Shown here: piece after piece, positions 27,168 through 35,084 of the stretch
Position numbering within the stretch: the first letter of the stretch is position 1
How the letters are laid out: the number at the start of each line of letters is the position of its first letter
From: Parasphingopyxis lamellibrachiae
Lineage (GTDB): Bacteria; Pseudomonadota; Alphaproteobacteria; Sphingomonadales; Sphingomonadaceae
NCBI RefSeq assembly: GCF_003385775.1
Contig: NZ_QRDP01000004.1
Span: 1,978,957 to 2,042,956, forward strand
DNA length: 64,000 nt
Direction: 5' to 3'
Translations under genes and position numbers: made by a program
Notes under the pieces: generated by a model
The model's database searches: none
What the model was told of the DNA's origin: nothing
The model's input: only the letters and a program-made list of their open reading frames with translations

Positions 27168-27350
27168 CTAGAGCGGTTGCACCTGGATACAGGTGGACAG
27201 CACGTTCCAGCAGCCGGATTCGCATCCGACGGCTTCCTCGCCGGTTTCAAGCCGGCTGGCGCGCGCTTCGGCGCGATCGGCTTCCGCACGCAATTGCTGT
27301 GCGAGGCCTTTGAGATAATCGGGTTGGTGAAGATGTCCTGCATTGGCCAT
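27168..27350 (-). CDS. Candidate RiPP precursor peptide
   Basis: This 60-residue peptide starts at ATG 27350, with AAAGGAGA at ideal spacing. Residues 1-36 form an Ala/Arg/Glu-rich helical leader (LKGLAQQLRAEADRAEARAS). After GEEAV the C-terminal core is GCESGCWNVLSTCIQVQPL, with Cys43, Cys47 and Cys54 and a Trp beside Cys47. No metal-binding or folded domain is apparent. The layout (charged helical leader, short Cys-rich tail, radical SAM/SPASM gene immediately downstream) is that of a precursor to a radical-SAM-modified peptide. I do not recognise the family. A structural or regulatory micro-protein remains possible. Confidence 0.75.
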   Translation of the reverse strand: MANAGHLHQPDYLKGLAQQLRAEADRAEARASRLETGEEAVGCESGCWNVLSTCIQVQPL

Positions 27351-27370
27351 TGGTCATTCTCCTTTTGGGT

Positions 27371-27880
27371 CAGACTGTCCTGTCAAAGCTCCGCCCTGCC
27401 GGCACACAGCCAGCATTTTCACGGAACCGGTCATTTCAAGCAAATCAACGCCTACTATACGCAACAATACATGTTTCAATGCAGTAATACCTGCATATTA
27501 TAGTACGACTCGTCAGTGCCAATATTGTGGTTTCCGCCCCCAATCGAGTCAATCAACGGGCGGCCCGAACGGCGGGAAAGCTGATCCGTTTCCGATCATC
27601 TTGCGCTTGATGGCGCGGCAACGGCCCGGCACCCGGCGAGTCCCTGCGCCTCCGGGCGAAACGCCCGATCGACGTACACAGGCGCCCGGCCGCGCCATGC
27701 CGCAGCGCAACACTGGAAATTTTCTTACGAATGTGTTACATAATGTCGCGAAGCGGGAATAATTAGTTCCGCAAATGGTCTAACACACGGAAAAGGCTGA
27801 TAAAATCGAAAATGCAGTGAGGGTCGGCAACGGTCTTCTGCACGATTCGCACGGCTGTCCGTCAAGAAAGGTCTTACTGC
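27371..27880. promoter_or_regulatory. Divergent intergenic region between the peptide cassette and carD
   Basis: This is about 510 bases without a convincing gene. The segment 27440-27520 is markedly AT-rich and must hold the promoter for the minus-strand peptide-radical SAM-Het-C operon. TGCAG (27480-27484) and CTGCA (27491-27495) form a small palindrome there. The carD-proximal end has AAAGG before the carD ATG. A plus-strand open frame crosses the region but lacks coding character. I cannot place -35/-10 boxes with confidence. Confidence 0.45.
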
Positions 27881-28447
27881 ATGGCTAGCAAGGTGCTTGA
27901 CTTCGAAGTCGGAGATTATGTCGTCTACCCGAAACACGGCGTAGGCCGCGTCATCGAACTCCAGAATGAAGAGATTGCGGGCATGCAGCTCGAACTCTAC
28001 GTCCTGCGGTTCGAAAAGGAAAAGATGACGCTCCGCGTTCCGACGAACAAGGCGGAAGGTGTGGGGATGCGCAAGCTCTCCTCCGACAAGACGCTCAAGG
28101 ACGCACTCAAGACGCTCGAAGGCAAGCCCAAGGTCAAGCGCACCATGTGGTCGCGCCGGGCGCAGGAATATGAAGCGAAGATCAATTCCGGCGATCTGAT
28201 CTCGATTGCCGAAGTGACGCGCGATCTTTTCCGCGCCGATGACCAGCCCGAGCAGAGCTATTCCGAACGCCAGATTTTCGAAGCGGCCTCCAGCCGCCTC
28301 GCCCGCGAACTCGCGGCGATGGAAAAGACGGACGAACCGGCAGCGCTGGAGAAGATTCTCGAAATCCTCAACAAGGCAGCGGCCATCTGGAACGCCGCCA
28401 AGGCCGAGGAAGAGGCCGCGAAGGCCGAAGCCGCTGCCAACAGCTAA
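27881..28447 (+). CDS. carD: CarD/CdnL family RNA polymerase-binding regulator
   Basis: CarD/CdnL binds the RNA polymerase beta subunit and stabilises open complexes at rRNA and growth-related promoters. The 188-residue protein has the N-terminal RNA polymerase-interaction domain (DFEVGDYVVYPKHGVGRVIELQNEEIAG). The helical DNA-binding domain follows, with MWSRRAQEYEAKINSGDLISIAEVTRDLF. The tail is Ala/Glu/Lys-rich. AAAGG precedes the ATG. A strong hairpin follows the gene. Confidence 0.93.
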   Translation: MASKVLDFEVGDYVVYPKHGVGRVIELQNEEIAGMQLELYVLRFEKEKMTLRVPTNKAEGVGMRKLSSDKTLKDALKTLEGKPKVKRTMWSRRAQEYEAKINSGDLISIAEVTRDLFRADDQPEQSYSERQIFEAASSRLARELAAMEKTDEPAALEKILEILNKAAAIWNAAKAEEEAAKAEAAANS

Positions 28448-28492
28448 GCAGGCCGCGAAAGCGCCAAAACAGTTCGCGCAAGCGAGAGTGGG

Positions 28493-28538
28493 AAGAAGCC
28501 CGGTCGCACCCCAGTGGTTCGGCCGGGCTTCTTCGTTT
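28493..28538 (+). terminator. Intrinsic-type terminator after carD
   Basis: AAGAAGCCCGG (28493-28503) and CCGGGCTTCTT (28523-28533) form a perfect 11-bp stem with a 19-nt loop, followed by CGTTT. The run of T is short, so termination may be partial. Confidence 0.75.
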
Positions 28539-28569
28539 AAGATAGGCACCGAACAGGGGGAACCACGCC

Positions 28570-29547
28570 ATGGCAATTGCAGACCAAATTCCGACAGAGT
28601 CCGGTTTTCCGGCCAAGACGGACGGCGCGGACGTTATCAAGGGCATAGACTTGGCGGGCAAAATCGCGATCGTTACCGGCGGCTATAGCGGGATCGGGCT
28701 CGAAACCGTGCGCGCGCTTGTCGGCGCCGGCGTCACTGTGATCGTGCCGGCGCGCAACCGCGAAAAGGCGGAGAGCAATCTTGCCGAGGTCGACGGCGAT
28801 GTTCAGGTCGGCGATATGGACCTGGGCGATATCGTCTCGGTCCGCCGCTTTGCCGATGCGATGGTGGACCAGCTCGACAGCCTCGATCTCCTGATTAACA
28901 ATGCCGGGATCATGGCCTGCCCCGAAGCGCGGGTCGGCCCGGGCTGGGAATCGCAGTTCGGCACCAACCATATGGGCCATTTCGCGCTGACCGTCGGGCT
29001 GATGCCGCTGCTCGAGAAAACCCCCGGTGCCCGTGTCGTCGCGCTGTCTTCGACCGGACACAAGCGCAGTGACATCCAGTGGGACGATATCCAGTTCGAA
29101 AACACGCCCTATGACAAATGGGATGCCTATGGGCAGGCGAAGACGGCCAATGCACTGTTCGCCAATGCGCTGAGCCGCCGCCTGAAAGCAGGCGGCGGCC
29201 TCGCCTTCTCCGTCCATCCCGGCGGTATCTTCACCCCGCTCCAGCGGCATCTTTCCCTCGAGGAACAGGTGGAACTGGGCTGGCTCAACGAAGATGGCAG
29301 CATGTCCGAGCTTGCCAAGATGGGCTTCAAGACTCCGGCGCAGGGCTGCTCGACGACCCTCTGGGCGGCAACGTCGCCCAGGCTGGAAGGCAAGCCCGGC
29401 GTCTATTGCGAGGATTGCGACATCGCCGTGCCGACCGACCCGCAAAGCCCGATGTCCCGGTTCATGGGCGTCGAGGCCTATGTGTGCGACGATGACGCGG
29501 CGGAGCGGCTATGGGTAATCAGCGAGAAGTTGCTGGCGGAGGCATAA
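28570..29547 (+). CDS. Short-chain dehydrogenase/reductase
   Basis: This is a 325-residue NAD(P)-dependent oxidoreductase with a Rossmann fold. The nucleotide-binding motif is TGGYSGIG (residues 36-43 approximately). NNAG, the catalytic Ser in ALSSTGHK and the YxxxK motif in AYGQAKTANALF are all present. The sequence resembles the retinol dehydrogenase/WW-oxidoreductase-like SDR branch. The substrate is not predictable. It is followed by a bidirectional terminator. Confidence 0.88.
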   Translation: MAIADQIPTESGFPAKTDGADVIKGIDLAGKIAIVTGGYSGIGLETVRALVGAGVTVIVPARNREKAESNLAEVDGDVQVGDMDLGDIVSVRRFADAMVDQLDSLDLLINNAGIMACPEARVGPGWESQFGTNHMGHFALTVGLMPLLEKTPGARVVALSSTGHKRSDIQWDDIQFENTPYDKWDAYGQAKTANALFANALSRRLKAGGGLAFSVHPGGIFTPLQRHLSLEEQVELGWLNEDGSMSELAKMGFKTPAQGCSTTLWAATSPRLEGKPGVYCEDCDIAVPTDPQSPMSRFMGVEAYVCDDDAAERLWVISEKLLAEA

Positions 29548-29551
29548 AAAA

Positions 29552-29584
29552 AGCCCCGGCGCGAACCGGGGCTTCTCTTTTTTT
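29552..29584. terminator. Bidirectional intrinsic terminator
   Basis: AGCCCCGG (29552-29559) pairs with CCGGGGCT (29566-29573) around a 6-nt loop. A run of T follows on the plus strand (TCTCTTTTTTTT) and a run of A lies on the other side, giving U-tracts in both directions. It serves both the SDR gene and etfA. Confidence 0.9.
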
Positions 29585-29600
29585 AGCCAGGGCATCGCGC

Positions 29601-30530
29601 CTAAAGCTTGCCCGTCAGCTCCGGCACGGCGTTGAAGAGATCCGCGACGATGCCGTAATCGGCGATCTGGAAGATCGGTGCGTCTTCATCCTTGTTGATC
29701 GCGATGATCGTCTTGGAATCCTTCATGCCCGCAAGATGCTGGATCGCACCGGAGATGCCGATGGCGATATAGACTTCCGGCGCGACGATCTTGCCGGTCT
29801 GGCCGACCTGGTAATCGTTGGGCACATAGCCCGCATCGACCGCGGCGCGCGAAGCACCGATACCGGCACCGAGCTTGTCCGCCAGAGGCGTGATGACTTC
29901 CTCGAACTTTTCCGAAGACCCCAGTGCGCGGCCACCAGAAACGATGATCTTGGCGCTGGTCAGTTCGGGACGATCGCTTTTCGCAATTTCCTCGCTGACA
30001 AAGGCGGAGAGCCCGGCATCGCCGGAACCGCTCACTGCTTCGACTTCGCCCGAGCCGCCTTCGGTCGCGGCTTTGTCGAACGCCGTGCCGCGCACGGTGA
30101 TGACGAGCTTTTCGTCCGACGTCGTGACCGTGGCGATTGCGTTGCCGGCATAGATCGGGCGCGTGAAGGTCTTGTCGCCTTCGACCGAGAGAATGTCGGA
30201 AATCTGCATAACGTCCAGAAGCGCGGCAACGCGCGGGGCGATATTCTTGCCCGTCGTCGTGGCCGGCGCGACAAACGCATCGTGATGGCCCATAAGATCG
30301 GCGATCAGCGGCGCGACATTTTCCGGCAGCGCATTGGCATAAGCGGCATCGTCGGCAAGATGGACCTTGCCGATCCCGGCGACCTTTGCGGCCTGATCGG
30401 CCACGGCCTGACAGCCGGAACCGGCGACGATGGCGTGGACTTCGCCGAGCTTGGACGCGGCCGTGACGGCGGCCAGCGTTGCATCTTTCATCTGAGCATT
30501 GTCATGCTCAACCCATACGAGCGTCTTCAT
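29601..30530 (-). CDS. etfA: Electron transfer flavoprotein subunit alpha
   Basis: EtfA, with EtfB, accepts electrons from acyl-CoA and other dehydrogenases and passes them to ETF-ubiquinone oxidoreductase. The 309-residue length is normal. The C-terminal FAD-binding signature is clear: [45 protein letters not shown] and [15 protein letters not shown]. It overlaps the etfB stop by one base. Confidence 0.97.
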   Translation of the reverse strand: MKTLVWVEHDNAQMKDATLAAVTAASKLGEVHAIVAGSGCQAVADQAAKVAGIGKVHLADDAAYANALPENVAPLIADLMGHHDAFVAPATTTGKNIAPRVAALLDVMQISDILSVEGDKTFTRPIYAGNAIATVTTSDEKLVITVRGTAFDKAATEGGSGEVEAVSGSGDAGLSAFVSEEIAKSDRPELTSAKIIVSGGRALGSSEKFEEVITPLADKLGAGIGASRAAVDAGYVPNDYQVGQTGKIVAPEVYIAIGISGAIQHLAGMKDSKTIIAINKDEDAPIFQIADYGIVADLFNAVPELTGKL

Positions 30531-31276
30531 TAGGCGACTCCCATTTCTTTGAGTTTGGCGACCAGCGTATCCACATCTTCGAGGATCTCACCGGCTTCGC
30601 GCTTCGGCGGCTCGGTGACTTTGCTGGTGGTGAGGCGCGGCGCCGTATCGACACCATAATCGGCCGGCGTTTTCTGATCGAGCGGCTTGGACTTCGCCTT
30701 CATGATATTCGGCAGGGACGCATAGCGCGGCTCGTTGAGGCGCAGATCGGTGGTGACGATCGCCGGCAGCTTGAGCTGTACGGTTTGGAGGCCGCCATCG
30801 ATTTCGCGCTTCACGTCGATCGTGCCGTCGCCGACTTCCACCGTATTGGCAAACGTGCCCTGGCCCCAGCCGAGCAATGCTGCAAGCATCTGGCCCGTCT
30901 GGTTGCTGTCGTCATCGATCGCCTGCTTGCCGAGGATCACGAGACCCGGGTCTTCGGCCTCGACAATGGCTTTCAGGATCTTGGCCACGGCGAGAGGCTC
31001 TACCTCGTCGTCCGTCTGGACCAGGATCGCGCGGTCGGCGCCCATGGCGAGCGCGGTGCGCAGCGTTTCCTGCGCCTTGGCCGGACCAACCGATACGGCA
31101 ACGATTTCTTCCGCCTTACCGGCTTCCTTGAGGCGGATCGCCTCTTCAACCGAAATTTCGTCGAACGGATTCATCGACATTTTGACATTGGCGAGATCGA
31201 CGCCCGAACCGTCGGCCTTGACCCGCGGTTTCACATTATAATCGATCACCCGCTTCACCGGGACCAAGATTTTCAT
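30530..31276 (-). CDS. etfB: Electron transfer flavoprotein subunit beta
   Basis: EtfB is the AMP-binding partner of EtfA. The 248 residues start [19 protein letters not shown] and contain the ETF beta signature in the middle ([33 protein letters not shown]). AGGAGGAAG precedes the ATG. A clean palindrome (31313-31328) lies 37 nt upstream and is probably an operator for the etfBA operon. Confidence 0.97.
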   Translation of the reverse strand: MKILVPVKRVIDYNVKPRVKADGSGVDLANVKMSMNPFDEISVEEAIRLKEAGKAEEIVAVSVGPAKAQETLRTALAMGADRAILVQTDDEVEPLAVAKILKAIVEAEDPGLVILGKQAIDDDSNQTGQMLAALLGWGQGTFANTVEVGDGTIDVKREIDGGLQTVQLKLPAIVTTDLRLNEPRYASLPNIMKAKSKPLDQKTPADYGVDTAPRLTTSKVTEPPKREAGEILEDVDTLVAKLKEMGVA

Positions 31277-31312
31277 TGCTTTCTTCCTCCTGGGCTTGCT
31301 TTTCTATCGCCC

Positions 31313-31328
31313 TTTACGTTCACGTAAA
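31313..31328. promoter_or_regulatory. Palindromic operator upstream of etfBA
   Basis: TTTACGTTCACGTAAA is an inverted repeat (TTTACGT / ACGTAAA around TC) placed 37 nt before the etfB ATG. The symmetry and position fit a dimeric repressor site. I recall similar palindromes for LiuR/PsrA-type regulators of acyl-CoA and branched-chain amino acid catabolism, which would suit ETF genes; that assignment is from memory and unverified. Confidence 0.65.
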
Positions 31329-31461
31329 CCTAGCTAGCATGTTGCACTGCAAAAAATCAACTCTCTCGTCAATCCCGCCACGCTCGCCCTGCGCCTGTTC
31401 AAGGCTGCGTCCATAGCCCCGGACGTGCTCAGCCTATGCTCGTTTCAGGTCGCTTATGGTC

Positions 31462-32655
31462 TTATTTCCGGACCTGGGCGACAATCTTGCGCGCGGCGTC
31501 GCCAAGATCGTCGGCGCTGACGATGGGCAGGCCGCTATTGGCGAGAATATCCTTGCCCTTGGCCACATTGGTCCCTTCCAGGCGCACCACCAGCGGCACA
31601 TCCAGATCGACTTCCTTGGCCGCGGCGACGATGCCCTCGGCGATGATGTCGCACTTCATGATGCCGCCAAAGATATTGACGAGAATGCCCTCGACCGCCG
31701 GATCCGACAGAATGATCTTGAAGGCGGAGGTAACCTTTTCCTTGGTAGCCCCGCCGCCAACGTCGAGAAAGTTCGCCGGGAAGGCGCCATTGAGCTTGAT
31801 GATGTCCATCGTCGCCATGGCCAGGCCCGCACCATTCACCATACAGCCGATGTTGCCGTCCAGCTTGATATAGGCGAGATCGTGCTTGGAGGCTTCGAGC
31901 TCCATCGGATCCTCTTCGCTCTCGTCGCGCAGCGCCGCCCATTCGGGATGGCGGAACTCGGCATTGGAATCGAAGCTCATCTTGGTGTCGAGAACGAGCA
32001 GCTGCCCGTCATCGGTTTCGACCAGCGGGTTGATTTCGAGCATCGCGCAGTCGAGCTTGAGGAACGCTTCGTAGAGATTGCCGGTCAGCGCGACACAGGC
32101 ATCGGCCAGATCGCCGGAAAGCTCCAGCGCATCGGCAGCCTTGCGGCCATCGCTGTCCGTAAAACCGGCCAGCGGATCGATGGTGATGGTCGTGATCTTT
32201 TCCGGCGTGCCATGCGCGACAGCCTCAATATCCATGCCGCCCTCGGTCGACACGACCATGGCTACCCGGCCCGAAGCCCGGTCGACAAGCAGCGCCAGAT
32301 AATATTCCTCTTTGATATCGACACCGTCGGTGACGTAGAGACGGTTCACCTCCTTGCCGGCATCGCCGGTCTGGGCGGTGACCAGCGTGTTGCCAAGCAT
32401 CTCTTCGGCGTCACCGCGCACATCGTCGATCGATTTCGCCAGCCGCACACCGCCCTTGGCGTCTGCGCCCAGTTCCTTGAATTTGCCCTTGCCGCGTCCG
32501 CCCGCATGAATCTGCGCCTTTACGACATAGAGCGGGCCGGGCAGCGTTTCGGCGCCGGCCACTGCTTGATCGACCGTGGTCGCAGCCACACCGGCAGGGA
32601 TGCCGATCCCGAATTTCGCGAGCAGTTCCTTGGCTTGATATTCATGGATGTTCAT
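31462..32655 (-). CDS. sucC: Succinyl-CoA ligase (ADP-forming) subunit beta
   Basis: SucC forms the ATP-grasp/nucleotide-binding subunit of succinyl-CoA synthetase, coupling succinyl-CoA cleavage to ATP formation in the TCA cycle. It has 397 residues, with N-terminal [16 protein letters not shown] and the C-terminal signature [17 protein letters not shown]. The ATP-grasp segment [18 protein letters not shown] is present. The alpha subunit gene sucD is not adjacent and must lie elsewhere. Confidence 0.97.
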   Translation of the reverse strand: MNIHEYQAKELLAKFGIGIPAGVAATTVDQAVAGAETLPGPLYVVKAQIHAGGRGKGKFKELGADAKGGVRLAKSIDDVRGDAEEMLGNTLVTAQTGDAGKEVNRLYVTDGVDIKEEYYLALLVDRASGRVAMVVSTEGGMDIEAVAHGTPEKITTITIDPLAGFTDSDGRKAADALELSGDLADACVALTGNLYEAFLKLDCAMLEINPLVETDDGQLLVLDTKMSFDSNAEFRHPEWAALRDESEEDPMELEASKHDLAYIKLDGNIGCMVNGAGLAMATMDIIKLNGAFPANFLDVGGGATKEKVTSAFKIILSDPAVEGILVNIFGGIMKCDIIAEGIVAAAKEVDLDVPLVVRLEGTNVAKGKDILANSGLPIVSADDLGDAARKIVAQVRK

Positions 32656-32717
32656 GGCGGCAAAGCGCTCCTGAAAGAAAATGGAGTCGGAAGGGTTCGC
32701 TGGGCGCTAAAGCATAG

Positions 32718-33077
32718 TCACCGGCGTATGGAAAGACCCTCCAGCCGCCGCGTCCGCAGCGCACAAACGGCGCCCGCCCGCCCGGCCAGTATCAGCACGT
32801 CCCGATCCCGCAATCCTCCCGTCGCGTCGACGAATTCGCCGATCGTCAGGTCATGTGCCGGACGATCGCGAAAAACGCTGAGCGAAGACAGACGCCAGAG
32901 CTGCGTGTAACTCAGATCGTCTGCGAGCCGGGAGGCCATGCACTCGGCAACCGGCTCTTCCAGGCCCGCCTCGACAAATGCCGCCCGCATGCGGCTTTCC
33001 GGCGTTCCGTAAATCAACAGGAAACCCAGCGGGACGATTATGACAAGGGCGAGGATGGCGAGCAGAATTTTCTTCAT
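32718..33077 (-). CDS. Hypothetical membrane-anchored protein
   Basis: This is a 119-residue protein with one N-terminal membrane helix (LLAILALVIIVPLGFLLIYG), a small helical domain with two Cys residues, and a basic tail. GGAGAAGACCCGG precedes the ATG. The pattern FVEAGLEEPVAECMASRLADDLS looks like a short helical repeat, but I recognise no family. Confidence 0.6.
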   Translation of the reverse strand: MKKILLAILALVIIVPLGFLLIYGTPESRMRAAFVEAGLEEPVAECMASRLADDLSYTQLWRLSSLSVFRDRPAHDLTIGEFVDATGGLRDRDVLILAGRAGAVCALRTRRLEGLSIRR

Positions 33078-33142
33078 CCGGGTCTTCTCCTATTCCATGA
33101 GAGCGGTGGCAAGGCCGGGCAACCGGGCCTATATGACAAGTC

Positions 33143-33676
33143 ATGCACTGGTCGCTCGGCATCCTGCTTTTTTTCGGCACGATCCTCTTCATGGAGGGTG
33201 TGGCCTATGTCGCGCATCGCTGGGTGATGCACGGGTTCGGCTGGTTCCTGCACGCAAGCCATCACCGGCCGCGCACGGGCAATTGGGAGCTCAACGATCT
33301 CTACGCGCTGATTTTCGCGGTGCCCTCCTTCCTGCTGCTGCTCGGCGGAGTGCAGCTGGGCTGGTGGCCGGGTTTTACCTGGATCGGCGCGGGGATCGCC
33401 GGCTATGGCGCGATCTATTTCGGCTTTCACGACGTGATCGTGCACAAGCGGCTGAACCATCGCTACATTCCCAAATCCCGTTACATGAAGCGCATCATCC
33501 AGGCGCACCGGCTTCACCATGTGGTGGAAACCAAACATGGTACGGTGAGTTACGGCTTTCTCTATGCACCGAAGCCGGAGGCTCTGAAAGCGGAGCTCAA
33601 GCGGCGCGGCTATGAAGGCGTACGGGCCCCGGTCGGCACCTTTCACGAGTCCGACCGGCAATCGGAGCATATCTAG
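33143..33676 (+). CDS. crtZ: Beta-carotene 3-hydroxylase CrtZ
   Basis: CrtZ is the di-iron integral-membrane hydroxylase that turns beta-carotene into zeaxanthin. The 177-residue protein has the four conserved His motifs HRWVMHG, HASHH, HDVIVHKR and HRLHH between hydrophobic segments. It faces the crtY-crtI-crtB operon and overlaps the end of the 158-residue gene downstream of crtB by 4 nt (convergent). Confidence 0.95.
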   Translation: MHWSLGILLFFGTILFMEGVAYVAHRWVMHGFGWFLHASHHRPRTGNWELNDLYALIFAVPSFLLLLGGVQLGWWPGFTWIGAGIAGYGAIYFGFHDVIVHKRLNHRYIPKSRYMKRIIQAHRLHHVVETKHGTVSYGFLYAPKPEALKAELKRRGYEGVRAPVGTFHESDRQSEHI

Positions 33677-34149
33677 CCCATCGAAAGCCGGTGCTCGCGA
33701 TACTGGCCGGGCAACAGCCCGAGATAGCGCACGACGCTTTTGCGCATCGCATAATGCAGGCCGACCCCGACCAGCCCGCTGCCAACCACCGCGATGAAGA
33801 GCGCGGGGAAGAAACCATCGAGCCAATAGGCGGCCAGGGCCGCGACAAGGATCAGCGCGCCGATCACCCGGCCATGATGCGGAACGACGACCGTGTAGGA
33901 AACTGCGCCGGTCGGCCCGAACGGCATTTCGAACCGCACGCTGTTTGCCATACGGACCGAAAAATCGAGCTTGCCGCGCCGACGGAATGCGCGGCGGAAA
34001 CGCTGCAACCAGCTGAGTTTGCGCTGCCCCCGCAGCGGTACCGCAGTGAAAATGGCGAAACCGTCACCAGCCAGCCGGTCAGGCAGCACCTCGCGAATCC
34101 GGTCGACAACGCCGGGGCGATCGATCGTCAGATGGCCGTTAAATTCCAT
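33673..34149 (-). CDS. Hypothetical protein embedded in the carotenoid cluster
   Basis: This is a 158-residue protein with a soluble N-terminal half (GHLTIDRPGVVDRIREVLPDRL) and two C-terminal membrane segments (about residues 95-112 and 115-130). Its ATG lies two bases after the crtB stop, so it belongs to the crt operon by position. I do not recognise the family. A role in carotenoid metabolism or membrane placement is suggested only by context. Confidence 0.6.
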   Translation of the reverse strand: MEFNGHLTIDRPGVVDRIREVLPDRLAGDGFAIFTAVPLRGQRKLSWLQRFRRAFRRRGKLDFSVRMANSVRFEMPFGPTGAVSYTVVVPHHGRVIGALILVAALAAYWLDGFFPALFIAVVGSGLVGVGLHYAMRKSVVRYLGLLPGQYREHRLSMG

Positions 34150-34151
34150 GG

Positions 34152-35054
34152 CTAGCTAGCTGGGGCATAGGCGGCGCGATTCAATGCCTGCCGCCAGCTT
34201 TTGAACAGCCAGCCGAGCTTTTCGCGCCGCGTCGTGAAAACGCGCTCGTCCAGCGCCGCTTCTCCGCGCGCTTTCACCTTGCGGGCGATATCGCCATAAA
34301 TCCCCGCTGCCGCCAGCACCGCCCAGGCGGAGCGGAAGGGCAGCGCCGCCGTGCCGCGCCGGGCGCTCTCTTCGTAGCGCTCGGCCAGTTCGGCCAGGCG
34401 GCGGGAGAGGCCGGCAAGGGCCGCGCGGTTCGCAGGATCGCCAAGCGCCGCCGGATCGACATGCTTCTCCGCAAGCCAGCTCATCGGCAGATAGCAGCGG
34501 CCGTTCGCCGCATCCTCCCCTATATCGCGGGCGATATTGGCAAGCTGGAAGGCAAGGCCGAGATCGCGGGCGCGCGCGAGCGTGTCTGCATCGTCCGGCT
34601 TCACGCCCATCACCAGCGCCATCATCTGCCCGACAACCCCGGCGACATGGTGGCAATATTGCAGAAGATCGCCCTCATTTTCTGGCATCCAGCCCGCTGC
34701 GTCGAGTGCAAATCCGGCGATATGATCGTCGATCATCGCGCGCGGAATACTGCATTCCAGCGCCACCTGGCCCAGCGCATCGAAACTCGAGTCGCCCGCG
34801 GGCACTCCGGCCAGGGCCTTGTCCGTACGGGTCCGGATTTCGTCGAGCCTTGCGACAGGATCGGCGACGACCGACATGTCATGGCCGAGCGCCTGCCCGT
34901 CCGCCAAATCGTCGCAGCGGCGGCACCAGGCATAGAGCAGCCAGGCCCGCTCGCGGGTTTCCTTATCGAACAGCCGGGAAGCCATGGCGAAGCTCTGCGA
35001 GCCCCGTCCGATCGTCTCGCGCGCTCTGGCGACAAGGGCTTCGCGGCCGGACAT
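34152..35054 (-). CDS. crtB: Phytoene synthase
   Basis: CrtB condenses two geranylgeranyl diphosphates to phytoene. It has 300 residues, with both Asp-rich motifs: CRRCDDLAD near residue 45 and NIARDIGEDAANGRCYLP near residue 175. AGGAG lies close before the ATG. The gene is 30 nt after crtI on the same strand. Confidence 0.96.
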   Translation of the reverse strand: MSGREALVARARETIGRGSQSFAMASRLFDKETRERAWLLYAWCRRCDDLADGQALGHDMSVVADPVARLDEIRTRTDKALAGVPAGDSSFDALGQVALECSIPRAMIDDHIAGFALDAAGWMPENEGDLLQYCHHVAGVVGQMMALVMGVKPDDADTLARARDLGLAFQLANIARDIGEDAANGRCYLPMSWLAEKHVDPAALGDPANRAALAGLSRRLAELAERYEESARRGTAALPFRSAWAVLAAAGIYGDIARKVKARGEAALDERVFTTRREKLGWLFKSWRQALNRAAYAPAS

Positions 35055-35084
35055 CGCTAGCTCCTGCCCTGAACGGGAGGGAGA

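Noticed and set aside
27343-27762. A 139-codon plus-strand frame with CxxC-like Cys pairs next to the peptide gene
   Set aside because: It starts inside the precursor peptide's 5' region on the other strand and has no good ribosome site. Its composition is that of AT-rich promoter DNA followed by random sequence.
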